Below, in pieces: positions 1-5,516 of a stretch of 8,625 nucleotides of DNA. A model generated the notes under the pieces. The model had not been told where the DNA came from. It searched no databases and saw only the letters and a list, made by a program, of their open reading frames with translations. How positions within the stretch are numbered: the stretch's first letter is position 1; every line of letters starts with the position of its first letter. Made by a program: the position numbers and the translations under genes. This DNA is from Nanobdellota archaeon (GTDB taxonomy: Archaea > Nanobdellota > Nanobdellia > Woesearchaeales > B3-WOES): the NCBI GenBank assembly GCA_023131705.1, contig JAGLZG010000166.1, forward strand, positions 1-8,625, read 5' to 3'.

Positions 1-156
1 GGCGCTAAAAGGGTTTCTGCTTCTGCTGTTGATAGTTTATCTGAGGTTATAAAAGACATAAGCATGGGAATAGCTACAAGAGCTGCTGAGATATCAAGGC
101 ATGCCGGAAGAAAGACAGTAAAAGCAGAGGATATCAGATTGGCTGCCAGAAGATAA
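1..156 (+). CDS. Archaeal histone (HMf/histone-fold family), C-terminal part
   Basis: The window opens inside this gene; 51 codons and the TAA stop are visible. Archaeal histones form dimers and longer multimers that wrap DNA into nucleosome-like particles. The visible protein starts GAKRVS, which matches loop 1 of the histone fold. A long central helix follows, then HAGRKTVKAEDIRLAARR, the near-invariant loop 2 and helix 3 signature, with the Arg and Lys that contact DNA. By comparison with HMfB, only about 15 N-terminal residues lie outside the window. The protein ends right after helix 3 with no tail, as in minimal archaeal histones. The family assignment is very secure; the exact paralogue is not determinable. 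Confidence 0.95.
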   Translation, partial: GAKRVSASAVDSLSEVIKDISMGIATRAAEISRHAGRKTVKAEDIRLAARR

Positions 157-158
157 AT

Positions 159-168
159 CTTTAAATAG
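159..168 (+). promoter_or_regulatory. TATA box for the tRNA-Ala gene
   Basis: CTTTAAATAG lies immediately after the histone stop codon and 25-34 bases before the first tRNA base. This is the expected spacing for archaeal TBP/TFB transcription starting just upstream of a tRNA. Seen by motif and spacing only. Confidence 0.6.
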
Positions 169-181
169 TTCTTTCTTTTTT
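169..181 (+). terminator. T-rich stretch, possible histone transcript terminator
   Basis: A pyrimidine-only run, TTCTTTCTTTTTT, begins 12 bases after the histone stop. Archaeal RNA polymerase terminates on such U-rich tracts without needing a hairpin. It overlaps the space between the tRNA TATA box and the tRNA, so it would end the histone mRNA before the tRNA. Confidence 0.45.
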
Positions 182-192
182 ATTAAGCTCAT

Positions 193-280
193 GGGCCAGT
201 AGTTCAATCTGGTAGAATACGCCCTTGGCTTGGGTGAGATTCCGAGTTCAAAATTATCAATGAAAATCTCGGCTGGTCCA
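193..280 (+). tRNA. tRNA-Ala(GGC): tRNA-Ala(GGC) with an intron in the T-loop
   Basis: A complete cloverleaf can be folded by eye. The acceptor stem is 193-199 with 273-279. The D-stem is 202-205 with 215-218, around a nine-base loop containing GG. The anticodon stem is 220-224 with 232-236, the variable region is 237-241, and the T-stem is 242-246 with 268-272. The seven-base anticodon loop TTGGCTT places GGC at 227-229, reading Ala GCC/GCU codons. The acceptor pair at positions 3:70 is G195-U277, the classic alanine identity element, and the discriminator base is A280; both support Ala. The 3' CCA is not encoded beyond the discriminator. The T-loop is 21 bases instead of 7 because of a 14-base insertion (separate entry); without it the tRNA is 74 nt. 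Base 37 is U, which is unusual. Confidence 0.9.
253..266 (+). other. 14-nt archaeal tRNA intron at position 59/60 (bulge-helix-bulge)
   Basis: Between the T-stem strands CCGAG (242-246) and CTCGG (268-272) the sequence folds as a bulge-helix-bulge. TTCA (247-250) pairs with TGAA (261-264) as the 4-bp central helix. AAA (251-253) and AAT (265-267) are 3-nt bulges on opposite strands. TT/AA (254-255 with 259-260) closes a three-base inner loop. Cutting after the second base of each bulge, as archaeal splicing endonuclease does, removes ATTATCAATGAAAA. It leaves the canonical seven-base loop TTCAAAT, so the intron lies between tRNA positions 59 and 60. By sequence alone the excised segment could slide by up to three bases; the bulge rule picks 253-266. 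Confidence 0.85.
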
Positions 281-294
281 TAAAACCCATAACA

Positions 295-302
295 TTTATA
301 AA
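295..302 (+). promoter_or_regulatory. TATA box for metG
   Basis: TTTATAAA lies 24-31 bases before the GTG start at 326 and follows the tRNA by only 14 bases. This spacing puts transcription initiation at or next to the start codon, so metG is probably leaderless. No Shine-Dalgarno at useful spacing is present. Confidence 0.6.
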
Positions 303-325
303 CATAAATCTTTCTCTTTATTAAG

Positions 326-2407
326 GTGATTAAACTAAAAACAATCGTAACAAGCGCTTTGCCTTATGTGAATAATGTGCCTCATTTAGGCACTGTTGTA
401 TGCATCATATCAGCAGATGTTTATGCCAGATATCTCAGGCTTAAAAATGAAAATGTTGTTTTTGTATGCGGAACAGATGAGCACGGGACAACAGCAGAAG
501 TCAAAGCAATTGAAGAGGGATTAACACCCAAACAATTAGTTGATAAATACTTTAAGATACATAAAGAACTCTATAGATGGTTTAACTGTGAGTTTGACTG
601 TTTTGGAAGGACTTCTTCAAAGGATAATCATGAAATAACAATTGATATATTTGAAAAACTGGATAAAAATGGGTTTATAGCTGAGAATGTTGTTGAACAA
701 TTCTATTGCGAGAAATGCAAAAAATTCTTAGCAGACAGGTTTGTGGAAGGAACCTGTCAAAAATGCGGTTATGAAGATGCAAGAGGCGACCAGTGCGAGA
801 AATGCGGTGCTTTGTTAAATTTAAACGAATTGAAAAATCCAAAATGCAGGATTTGCGGTTCAAAACCAGTGATTAAAGAGACTAATCATCTGTTTATAGA
901 TTTGCCAAAGATTGAGCCTGAACTTAAAAAATGGGTGAAAAACTCTAATAAGAACTGGTCTGATAATGCTGTGCAATTGACTGATGCCTGGTTTAAGGAA
1001 GGCCTAAAACAAAGATGTATAACAAGAGATTTAGAATGGGGTATTAAGGTTCCTAAAAAGGGTTTTGAGAAAAAGGTTTTCTATTCATGGTTTGATGCTC
1101 CTATTGGTTATATTGGGATAACAAAGGAATGCAAAAAAGATTGGCATAAATTATGGCACAGCAAGGATACAAGGCTGGTGCAGTTTATGGGCAAAGATAA
1201 TATTCCTTTTCACACAATATTGTTCCCAAGCTTTTTGATTGGGGCAAGGGATGATTATATTTTAGTCAATGATTTATCTGTCAATGAATATCTTAATTAT
1301 GAGACAGGAAAGTTCTCAAAGTCAAGAGGGGAAGGAATATTCTGCGATGATGCAGTTGAAACCGGAATAAAGGCAGATGTATATAGATACTATATATTAA
1401 TCAACAGACCGGAGAAAGCAGACAGTGCATTCACATGGGAGGATTTCCAGCAAAAGATTAATAACGAATTAGTTGCTAATCTGGGAAATTTAGTCAACAG
1501 GACAATTGTTTTTATTAACAGATTCTATGATAGAAAGGTTCCTAAAGGAAAGCCTGAGCTAAATCCTGAAAAAGAATATGCTGATATTGAAAAATTACTG
1601 GATAAGATACAGTTAAAAGATGCTTTAAAGAGCATAATGGCTGTTTCAAAACTGGGAAACCAGTATTTCCAGGAAAAAGAGCCCTGGAAAACAAAAGATG
1701 GAAATGCTTTGTTTGTTTTGGCTAATCTTGTAAAGGATTTAGCAATATTGATAGAACCTTTTTTGCCAGACACATCCAGACTAATATTCAGGCAGTTGAA
1801 TATTAAGCCATTAAAATGGGATGATTTGGGAAAGTCAAGCATTAAAGCAGGGCATAAAATCAATAAGCCGGAATTATTGTTTAATAAATTAGAAGACAAA
1901 CAGGTTAAGGAATTTAAAGAAAGGTTTAAAGGAAAGCAGGAATCAAAAGAGTTTTTATTGGATTTGAAAGCTGCTAAAATACTGGAAGTAAAAGACCATC
2001 CTGATGCTGATAAGCTCTATGTTTTGCAGATAGATTTAGGCAGGGAAAAAAGACAGATTGTTGCAGGCATAAGAAAAGACTATAAAAAAGAAGAACTTAT
2101 AGGAAAAAATATTGTTGTTGTTACAAACTTGGAACCTGCCAAACTGAGGGGGGAGCTTTCTGATGGAATGTTATTAGCCGGAGGAGATAAAGACAGAAAT
2201 GTATTAGTAGAAGCTCCAAAAAGCAACCCTGGTGAGCAGGTAATTCCTGGAAAGATAAAGATTAATTCAAAAAAGATAAGCTTTGATGATTTTCTAAAGG
2301 TTAAATTAGTTGTAAAGAACAAAAAGGTTTTAGCAGATAACTCTGTTCTAAAAACAGATGAAGAAGAGATAAGTTGTGATGTTAAGGATGGAAGCAGAGT
2401 TGGGTAA
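326..2407 (+). CDS. metG: Methionyl-tRNA synthetase with C-terminal tRNA-binding domain
   Basis: Charges tRNA-Met with methionine for initiation and elongation; a cytoplasmic class I synthetase of 693 residues. The N-terminal Rossmann catalytic domain has PYVNNVPHLGT with the HIGH-type motif at 20-23. The connective insert carries two CxxC zinc-knuckle pairs (Cys 128/131 with 144/147 and 157/160 with 174/177), as in archaeal MetRS. The second ATP motif KFSKS is at 329-333. The helical anticodon-binding domain follows, roughly 370-500. Residues about 543-640 form an EMAP-II/Trbp111-like OB-fold (KILEVKDHPDADKLYV, LRGELSDGM), here fused rather than encoded as a separate beta subunit. The start is GTG: an in-frame stop lies at 305-307 and the next Met is residue 288. 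The catalytic motifs look intact. The last codons are echoed at 3457-3510. Confidence 0.97.
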   Translation: MIKLKTIVTSALPYVNNVPHLGTVVCIISADVYARYLRLKNENVVFVCGTDEHGTTAEVKAIEEGLTPKQLVDKYFKIHKELYRWFNCEFDCFGRTSSKDNHEITIDIFEKLDKNGFIAENVVEQFYCEKCKKFLADRFVEGTCQKCGYEDARGDQCEKCGALLNLNELKNPKCRICGSKPVIKETNHLFIDLPKIEPELKKWVKNSNKNWSDNAVQLTDAWFKEGLKQRCITRDLEWGIKVPKKGFEKKVFYSWFDAPIGYIGITKECKKDWHKLWHSKDTRLVQFMGKDNIPFHTILFPSFLIGARDDYILVNDLSVNEYLNYETGKFSKSRGEGIFCDDAVETGIKADVYRYYILINRPEKADSAFTWEDFQQKINNELVANLGNLVNRTIVFINRFYDRKVPKGKPELNPEKEYADIEKLLDKIQLKDALKSIMAVSKLGNQYFQEKEPWKTKDGNALFVLANLVKDLAILIEPFLPDTSRLIFRQLNIKPLKWDDLGKSSIKAGHKINKPELLFNKLEDKQVKEFKERFKGKQESKEFLLDLKAAKILEVKDHPDADKLYVLQIDLGREKRQIVAGIRKDYKKEELIGKNIVVVTNLEPAKLRGELSDGMLLAGGDKDRNVLVEAPKSNPGEQVIPGKIKINSKKISFDDFLKVKLVVKNKKVLADNSVLKTDEEEISCDVKDGSRVG

Positions 2408-2411
2408 AGAG

Positions 2412-2464
2412 TTTGTACCTACAAATTCATAAATTCTACCATTTTTATTAAAATGTAGGGGTAA
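2412..2464 (+). repeat. 53-bp direct repeat, left copy (downstream of fic)
   Basis: This segment and 3397-3449 have the same length and orientation and match at 45 of 53 positions by hand alignment without gaps. Each begins TTTRTACCTACA and ends AAAATGTAGGGGTAA, and each contains the inverted half-sites CCTACA and TGTAGG 30 bases apart. This copy starts 4 bases after the metG stop. Its central TATA-like part (TTCATAAATT) is more degenerate than in the right copy. The two copies bracket the fic gene. Confidence 0.8.
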
Positions 2465-2497
2465 GGTATTCCATCATTAACTTAAACAGAATCTCAA

Positions 2498-3388
2498 TTA
2501 ATCCTTTAGAAACCCCTTATGCTCTTTAATGTATTTTCTGAAAAACCATTGGAGGAATATGGTGTCTTTTTCTTTAACCTGGGATCTTTCAAGAGCATTA
2601 TAGTAGCTTGTTCTGTTTTCATAAGGAATATTAAACATAGGATAACCATATTTATTCAAAACAAAATTCATCATAAGCCTGCTTATCCTTCCATTGCCGT
2701 CTGCAAAAGGGTGTATGGTCACAAATTTTAGATGAGCTAAAGCTGCTAACTCTATTGCATGCAGCTTTCCTTTATTTTTATTATGCTGCTTAAAAAATTC
2801 CATGGATAAGAGATAGATTTCAGCAGGAAAAGGAGGCATGAATTTGCTGCCTGAGATTGCTACCTGATGCTGTCTTATTTTACCTGCTATTTCGGGCTTT
2901 GAAGATTCAAACAGTTTCCTGTGCCAATACAAAACAATCTGCAAAGACAGGTCTTTTTTATAGCTTAACATTTCATAAAAAACTTTTTTGTGGGCTTCTG
3001 CTTCTTTTACATCCTGCAATGATTTAGAACCTGGTGTGACCCCCCTTTCAAGCAAATTTGCTGTTTCTCTTAGCGTTAGTGTTGAGCCTTCTATTTTTTG
3101 TGTATCATAGGTAAACCTAACCATAAATGTTTCTTTTTCCTTTTCTTTTGCATATTTTGGCGTTTTTCTTGATTCTTTAGAATAATTCTTCTTTATCTTA
3201 TCCAGTAAAGGATACCATTTTTCTTTATAAATCTCAGAAAGAAGATCCTTTTTTATTTCTTCAATGTTTTTTGGCAGTATCCTGCCTATGTATTTCACTT
3301 TTTTCTCTATTTTACTGTTTTTCCTTATACTATGCTCTATATAATAGTATTCGTGTTTTCCTATAGTTCTCTTTTTTATTGTAGCCAT
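2498..3388 (-). CDS. Fic-domain protein, probable AMP/NMP transferase with autoinhibitory helix
   Basis: Fic proteins usually transfer AMP, sometimes another nucleotide or phosphate group, from a nucleotide to hydroxyl side chains of target proteins. The 296-residue protein carries the complete active-site motif HPFADGNGRISR at 226-237. It includes the catalytic His226, the Asp230 that binds Mg and the Arg pair that binds phosphate. Upstream, TQKIEG at 96-101 fits the (S/T)xxxE(G/N) inhibitory helix, with Glu100 expected to block ATP binding; an N-terminal position makes this class II. Residues 1-37 look like a small beta domain ending KYIGR, and 40-90 is a charged helical linker. No signal peptide or membrane segment is seen. 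The ATG is 23-30 bases from a TATA box, suggesting a leaderless mRNA. No small antitoxin gene is adjacent. It is convergent with metG and its target is unknown. Confidence 0.92.
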   Translation of the reverse strand: MATIKKRTIGKHEYYYIEHSIRKNSKIEKKVKYIGRILPKNIEEIKKDLLSEIYKEKWYPLLDKIKKNYSKESRKTPKYAKEKEKETFMVRFTYDTQKIEGSTLTLRETANLLERGVTPGSKSLQDVKEAEAHKKVFYEMLSYKKDLSLQIVLYWHRKLFESSKPEIAGKIRQHQVAISGSKFMPPFPAEIYLLSMEFFKQHNKNKGKLHAIELAALAHLKFVTIHPFADGNGRISRLMMNFVLNKYGYPMFNIPYENRTSYYNALERSQVKEKDTIFLQWFFRKYIKEHKGFLKD

Positions 3389-3396
3389 AGACTAGG

Positions 3397-3449
3397 TTTA
3401 TACCTACATATTTATAAATCTTTCTATTTTTATCAAAATGTAGGGGTAA
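3397..3449 (+). repeat. 53-bp direct repeat, right copy (contains the fic promoter)
   Basis: Right-hand partner of 2412-2464 (45/53 identical). It lies just upstream of the fic start codon on the minus strand and holds the fic TATA box near its centre. The inverted half-sites CCTACA (3403-3408) and TGTAGG (3439-3444) flank that box, so the repeat may also act as an operator. Confidence 0.8.
3410..3419 (-). promoter_or_regulatory. TATA box for fic
   Basis: Read on the minus strand this is ATTTATAAAT; its core is 23-30 bases upstream of the fic ATG at 3386-3388. The distance fits a leaderless transcript starting at or next to the ATG. It sits between the inverted half-sites of the right repeat. 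Confidence 0.6.
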
Positions 3450-3456
3450 ATTTTTT

Positions 3457-3510
3457 ACTCAGATAAAAAAGAAGTTATGTGATATTAGAGATGGGGTAAA
3501 GGTTGGGTAA
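3457..3510 (+). pseudogene. Remnant resembling the metG 3' end
   Basis: Read on the plus strand, these 17 codons plus TAA give TQIKKKLCDIRDGVKVG. The end of metG (2354-2407) gives TDEEEISCDVKDGSRVG, also 17 codons plus TAA. The last ten residues align without gaps as CDxxDGxxVG with conservative V/I, K/R and R/K changes; the 33 bases from the TGT codon to the stop match at 24 positions. An in-frame stop lies a short way upstream, so this is not a working gene. I read it as a decayed duplicate of the metG tail left on the far side of the fic gene. The match is short and convergence cannot be fully excluded. Confidence 0.5.
3463..3475 (-). terminator. Possible T-tract terminator of the rpl21e-M50 operon
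   Basis: On the minus strand the M50 gene is followed, about 40 bases after its stop, by AACTTCTTTTTTAT. A T-run of this kind can terminate archaeal RNA polymerase. It lies before the fic promoter, consistent with fic being a separate unit although it has the same orientation. Confidence 0.35.
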
Positions 3511-3515
3511 AAATT

Positions 3516-4142
3516 CTATATATTAATCCCTTGCCCAACTATGCTAAGAGTCATCATTAACAATAAAGCAACTGCAACCATTACACCATAAACTAGCTTA
3601 TTCCAGTTAAGAATCTTTCTTCCGTCAAACATTGTAAATGGTATCATGTTGAATAATGCCAGCCATGAGTTAATAAATAGACCATAGTAAGAGAATGTTT
3701 TTATGCCAGCTATTGGAACTGATAAAGATATTATTAAAAATATTAAAGCCAGGCTAAGGTTAACACCAGGCCCCATTGCAGATATTTTTCCGTTTCTTCT
3801 TCTGCCTATTGGTCCTGATATCATGACAGCGCCAGGAGCTGCAAAAACAAAACCAAAAAAAGACATTAACAAAGCCAAGAAAAGCATATTATCAAAGCTT
3901 CTGAATTCTGCAAAACATCCATACTTTTGCGCCATGATCTTATGCCCCATTTCATGAAAAAGAAAGGCTGTTCCTACTGTTAAAGATGATACAATAACAG
4001 CCAGTAAAAACGAGAAACTAATTGAAAAGCCTTTTATTGCAATAGCAAAAGCTAAAGAAATTATAATCCATGCTTTAAACAAATCATGTATCTCTTTACT
4101 GCTTGTATTTAAGAAACTAAGTTTTATTTTTTTGTATTGCAT
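3516..4142 (-). CDS. M50 family (site-2-protease-like) membrane metallopeptidase
   Basis: Intramembrane zinc proteases of this family cut substrates within or next to the membrane. The 208-residue protein has HEMGH at 63-67 (HExxH, two zinc ligands and the catalytic Glu) inside a hydrophobic segment. It also has NMIPFTMFDGRKIL starting at 165, the second conserved motif (NxxPxxxxDG) whose Asp173 supplies the third ligand. GPGVNLSLA at 124-132 is also typical. About six hydrophobic segments can be picked out (roughly 24-37, 44-62, 87-105, 128-146, 152-168, 183-203). There is no PDZ or CBS domain, so it is a minimal form. Its ATG directly abuts the TAG of the DUF655 gene with no spacer, implying translational coupling as last gene of the operon. 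Substrate unknown. Confidence 0.9.
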   Translation of the reverse strand: MQYKKIKLSFLNTSSKEIHDLFKAWIIISLAFAIAIKGFSISFSFLLAVIVSSLTVGTAFLFHEMGHKIMAQKYGCFAEFRSFDNMLFLALLMSFFGFVFAAPGAVMISGPIGRRRNGKISAMGPGVNLSLALIFLIISLSVPIAGIKTFSYYGLFINSWLALFNMIPFTMFDGRKILNWNKLVYGVMVAVALLLMMTLSIVGQGINI

Positions 4143-4700
4143 CTAATTGTCAACGAAAATCCTGTGTTTTTCTTTTCCCCCTAACTCATTCATTATTCTT
4201 CTTATTATTGCTCTTTCAGGGTCAGGCATTAGTTTAACTCTTTTCTTTATATCATCAAAGCTTTCAAAAGGCTTGTTTCTTCTTTCTTCTATTATTTCCC
4301 ACATATGCTTTTTTCCTACACCCGGCAATAGTTCTAATTGGTGCATTCTTGTTGTCAGGGGCTGTGCATTATTAAAAAAATCTATAAATTTTTTCTGGTT
4401 TTTTTCAACAATTTCCTTTATTATATCCTTGAGCATGGAATTTCCAGTTGCAGTTAGCCTGTCCATTGAAAGCTTTCCAAGTATATGATGTATCTTTTCT
4501 CTTTTTCCTTCTCCAATATAAACCACTTCATTTGGCTGCAGTTTAACATCTTTTCTTGGAACCAGCTCTAGCAAAACAAGGTGATCATTGCCTATTGCCT
4601 GTACAATCGGCGTTTTTTTGTAGGATGGCGTATTATCCAAAGGATATCCATTAGGCAAAAAATCAAGTACAGTTACCTTTTCTTCTTTTGTGTGCATCAT
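4143..4700 (-). CDS. DUF655 family protein with helix-hairpin-helix motif
   Basis: DUF655 is an archaeal family of about 190 residues that typically sits between rpoF and ksgA; its biochemical role is not established. The protein has 185 residues. The N-terminal half (about 8-80) is an OB-like beta region including VTVLDFLPNGYP and PNEVVYIGEGKREKIHHILG. The C-terminal half holds a helix-hairpin-helix (LPGVGKK at 125-131, then MWEIIEERRNKPFESFDDI), a fold that usually binds nucleic acid backbones. This suggests a nucleic-acid-binding role linked to transcription or ribosome biogenesis (inference). The start is an ATGATG tandem with no clear Shine-Dalgarno. A 47-base gap with a hairpin separates it from rpoF, whereas the downstream M50 gene follows with no gap. 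Confidence 0.93.
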   Translation of the reverse strand: MMHTKEEKVTVLDFLPNGYPLDNTPSYKKTPIVQAIGNDHLVLLELVPRKDVKLQPNEVVYIGEGKREKIHHILGKLSMDRLTATGNSMLKDIIKEIVEKNQKKFIDFFNNAQPLTTRMHQLELLPGVGKKHMWEIIEERRNKPFESFDDIKKRVKLMPDPERAIIRRIMNELGGKEKHRIFVDN

Positions 4701-4717
4701 GGTTATTTTTTCTCAAC

Positions 4718-4745
4718 GATAACTCCCCTTTAAGGGAGGGTTATC
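4718..4745 (-). other. Intergenic hairpin between rpoF and the DUF655 gene
   Basis: An imperfect palindrome fills most of the 47-base gap. On the minus strand GATAAC pairs with GTTATC (6 bp). Inside, TCCC pairs with GGGA across an A/T-rich loop, leaving a two-base CC bulge on the 5' arm. It begins 2 bases after the rpoF stop and ends 17 bases before the DUF655 ATG. There is no T-run after it, so it is not a standard terminator. It could be an RNA-processing or attenuation site, or protect the upstream 3' end. Confidence 0.5.
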
Positions 4746-4747
4746 TT

Positions 4748-5095
4748 TTACTTAGCATACGGTTTAACTGTTTCAACTATCCTCTTTATATTATCATTTG
4801 TTATTGTTATTGTATAAGCCTGTAAAATTGATTTTAAATCCTCAATCCTTGTTGGCAAAATATCAAGGATTTTTATTATATACTCTTCTTTAAGCCTTGG
4901 AATCTTTAGCTTTTCTATCTTTTCCCTTAGTTCCTGCGCTTTTTTTACATCCAGAACTATAAACTGATTAAGGTACTCCTTTGTTCTTACAACTCTGAAG
5001 TTTGGTTCTTCATCTTCATCTTTTGTGTTTTCCATCTCTTTTTTTAGCTCTGCCATTGATATTGGCTTTTCCTCTAAAATTTCTGGTTTAGTCAT
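4748..5095 (-). CDS. rpoF: DNA-directed RNA polymerase subunit F (Rpo4/RpoF)
   Basis: The archaeal homologue of eukaryotic Rpb4. With Rpo7 it forms the RNA polymerase stalk, which binds emerging RNA and aids open-complex formation and processivity. The 115-residue protein has an acidic, probably flexible N-terminus (about 1-35). The Rpb4/HRDC-like helical domain follows: LNQFIVLDVKKAQELREKI near 42-60, KLKEEYIIKILDILP-type helices near 64-81 and TRIEDLKSILQ at 82-92, the conserved HRDC-like signature. The length is typical. Its ATG follows the rpl21e stop by one base, and a Shine-Dalgarno GAGG sits 7 bases before it inside the end of rpl21e, so the two are translationally linked. The L21e-Rpo4 pairing is a conserved archaeal arrangement. 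Confidence 0.93.
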   Translation of the reverse strand: MTKPEILEEKPISMAELKKEMENTKDEDEEPNFRVVRTKEYLNQFIVLDVKKAQELREKIEKLKIPRLKEEYIIKILDILPTRIEDLKSILQAYTITITNDNIKRIVETVKPYAK

Positions 5096-5096
5096 T

Positions 5097-5384
5097 TTAT
5101 AACCTCTTCAAGTGCACTGGATGCACTAGTATTGTTTTTTCTACGTTTTTATCTTTAATAATTACATTATATAATCTTCCTGCTTTTGATTTTATTATGC
5201 CTTTTTTACCATAATACCTTAAATAATAGGTTCCTTTTTGAACAGAAGGCTCTGCTGCTAACTGAACCCTGTCCCCTTCTTTAAATATTCTCAAATAGGA
5301 TCTTATGCTTATCTTTCCTTTATTTTTACTGGTTTTTGTTAATTTCTGCCTGGTTTTTCTTCTCGCTCCGCCTATTCTATTCAT
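5097..5384 (-). CDS. rpl21e: 50S ribosomal protein L21e
   Basis: A small basic protein of the large ribosomal subunit, shared by archaea and eukaryotes. The 95-residue product starts with a basic tail (GARRKTRQKL) that would thread into rRNA. An SH3-like beta barrel follows: IRSYLRIFKEGDRVQLAAEPSVQKG near 27-51, YGKKGIIKSKAGRLYNVII near 58-76, and the terminal ILVHPVHLKRL at 85-95. These match the family signature closely. It is the first gene of the minus-strand operon. GGGGG lies 9-13 bases upstream of the ATG and may act as an imperfect Shine-Dalgarno. The shared 162-base upstream region also drives the divergent orphan gene. Confidence 0.95.
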   Translation of the reverse strand: MNRIGGARRKTRQKLTKTSKNKGKISIRSYLRIFKEGDRVQLAAEPSVQKGTYYLRYYGKKGIIKSKAGRLYNVIIKDKNVEKTILVHPVHLKRL

Positions 5385-5419
5385 AGTTAAAACCCCCTAT
5401 ATTTAATATTCGTATTACT

Positions 5420-5427
5420 AATTAAAT
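5420..5427 (-). promoter_or_regulatory. Candidate TATA box for the rpl21e operon
   Basis: On the minus strand ATTTAATT lies 36-43 bases upstream of the rpl21e ATG. Initiation about 25 bases downstream would give a leader of about a dozen bases that includes GGGGG, unlike the leaderless genes of this window. The region is AT-rich and an alternative TATA-like TTTATACT lies near 5458-5465, so the choice is tentative. Confidence 0.35.
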
Positions 5428-5516
5428 CTATTATCTGAATGTAGAAGTAAAAGTTCTAGTATAAAAAGGTTTGGTTTGGTTATATGCTATTAAAAAGTAG
5501 TAACTAAATAGAAAAA

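Noticed and set aside
225..231. Reading the tRNA as tRNA-Pro(TGG)
   Set aside because: Shifting the loop by one base breaks the anticodon stem with two mismatches. G3:U70 and A73 fit alanine.
273..280. An encoded 3' CCA on the tRNA
   Set aside because: The CCA at 278-280 is the end of the acceptor stem plus the discriminator base; the bases after it do not give a second CCA.
675..2322. Minus-strand open frames across metG
   Set aside because: They are antisense shadows of a gene with full MetRS motifs and show no family features of their own.
2519..2731. Plus-strand open frame inside fic
   Set aside because: Shadow of the Fic coding strand; no promoter or recognisable protein.
2408..3515. 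A complete insertion sequence around fic
   Set aside because: No transposase or integrase and no terminal inverted repeats bound the segment; only direct repeats and a metG-like remnant are seen.
3703..4488. Plus-strand open frames across the M50 and DUF655 genes
   Set aside because: Antisense to genes with clear family motifs; their composition is what reversed hydrophobic and Lys-rich codons would give.
5440..5450. TGTAGAAGTAA in the divergent promoter region as a third copy of the fic-repeat half-site
   Set aside because: It matches TGTAGGGGTAA at 9 of 11 bases but has no inverted partner at the right distance and is too short in AT-rich DNA.
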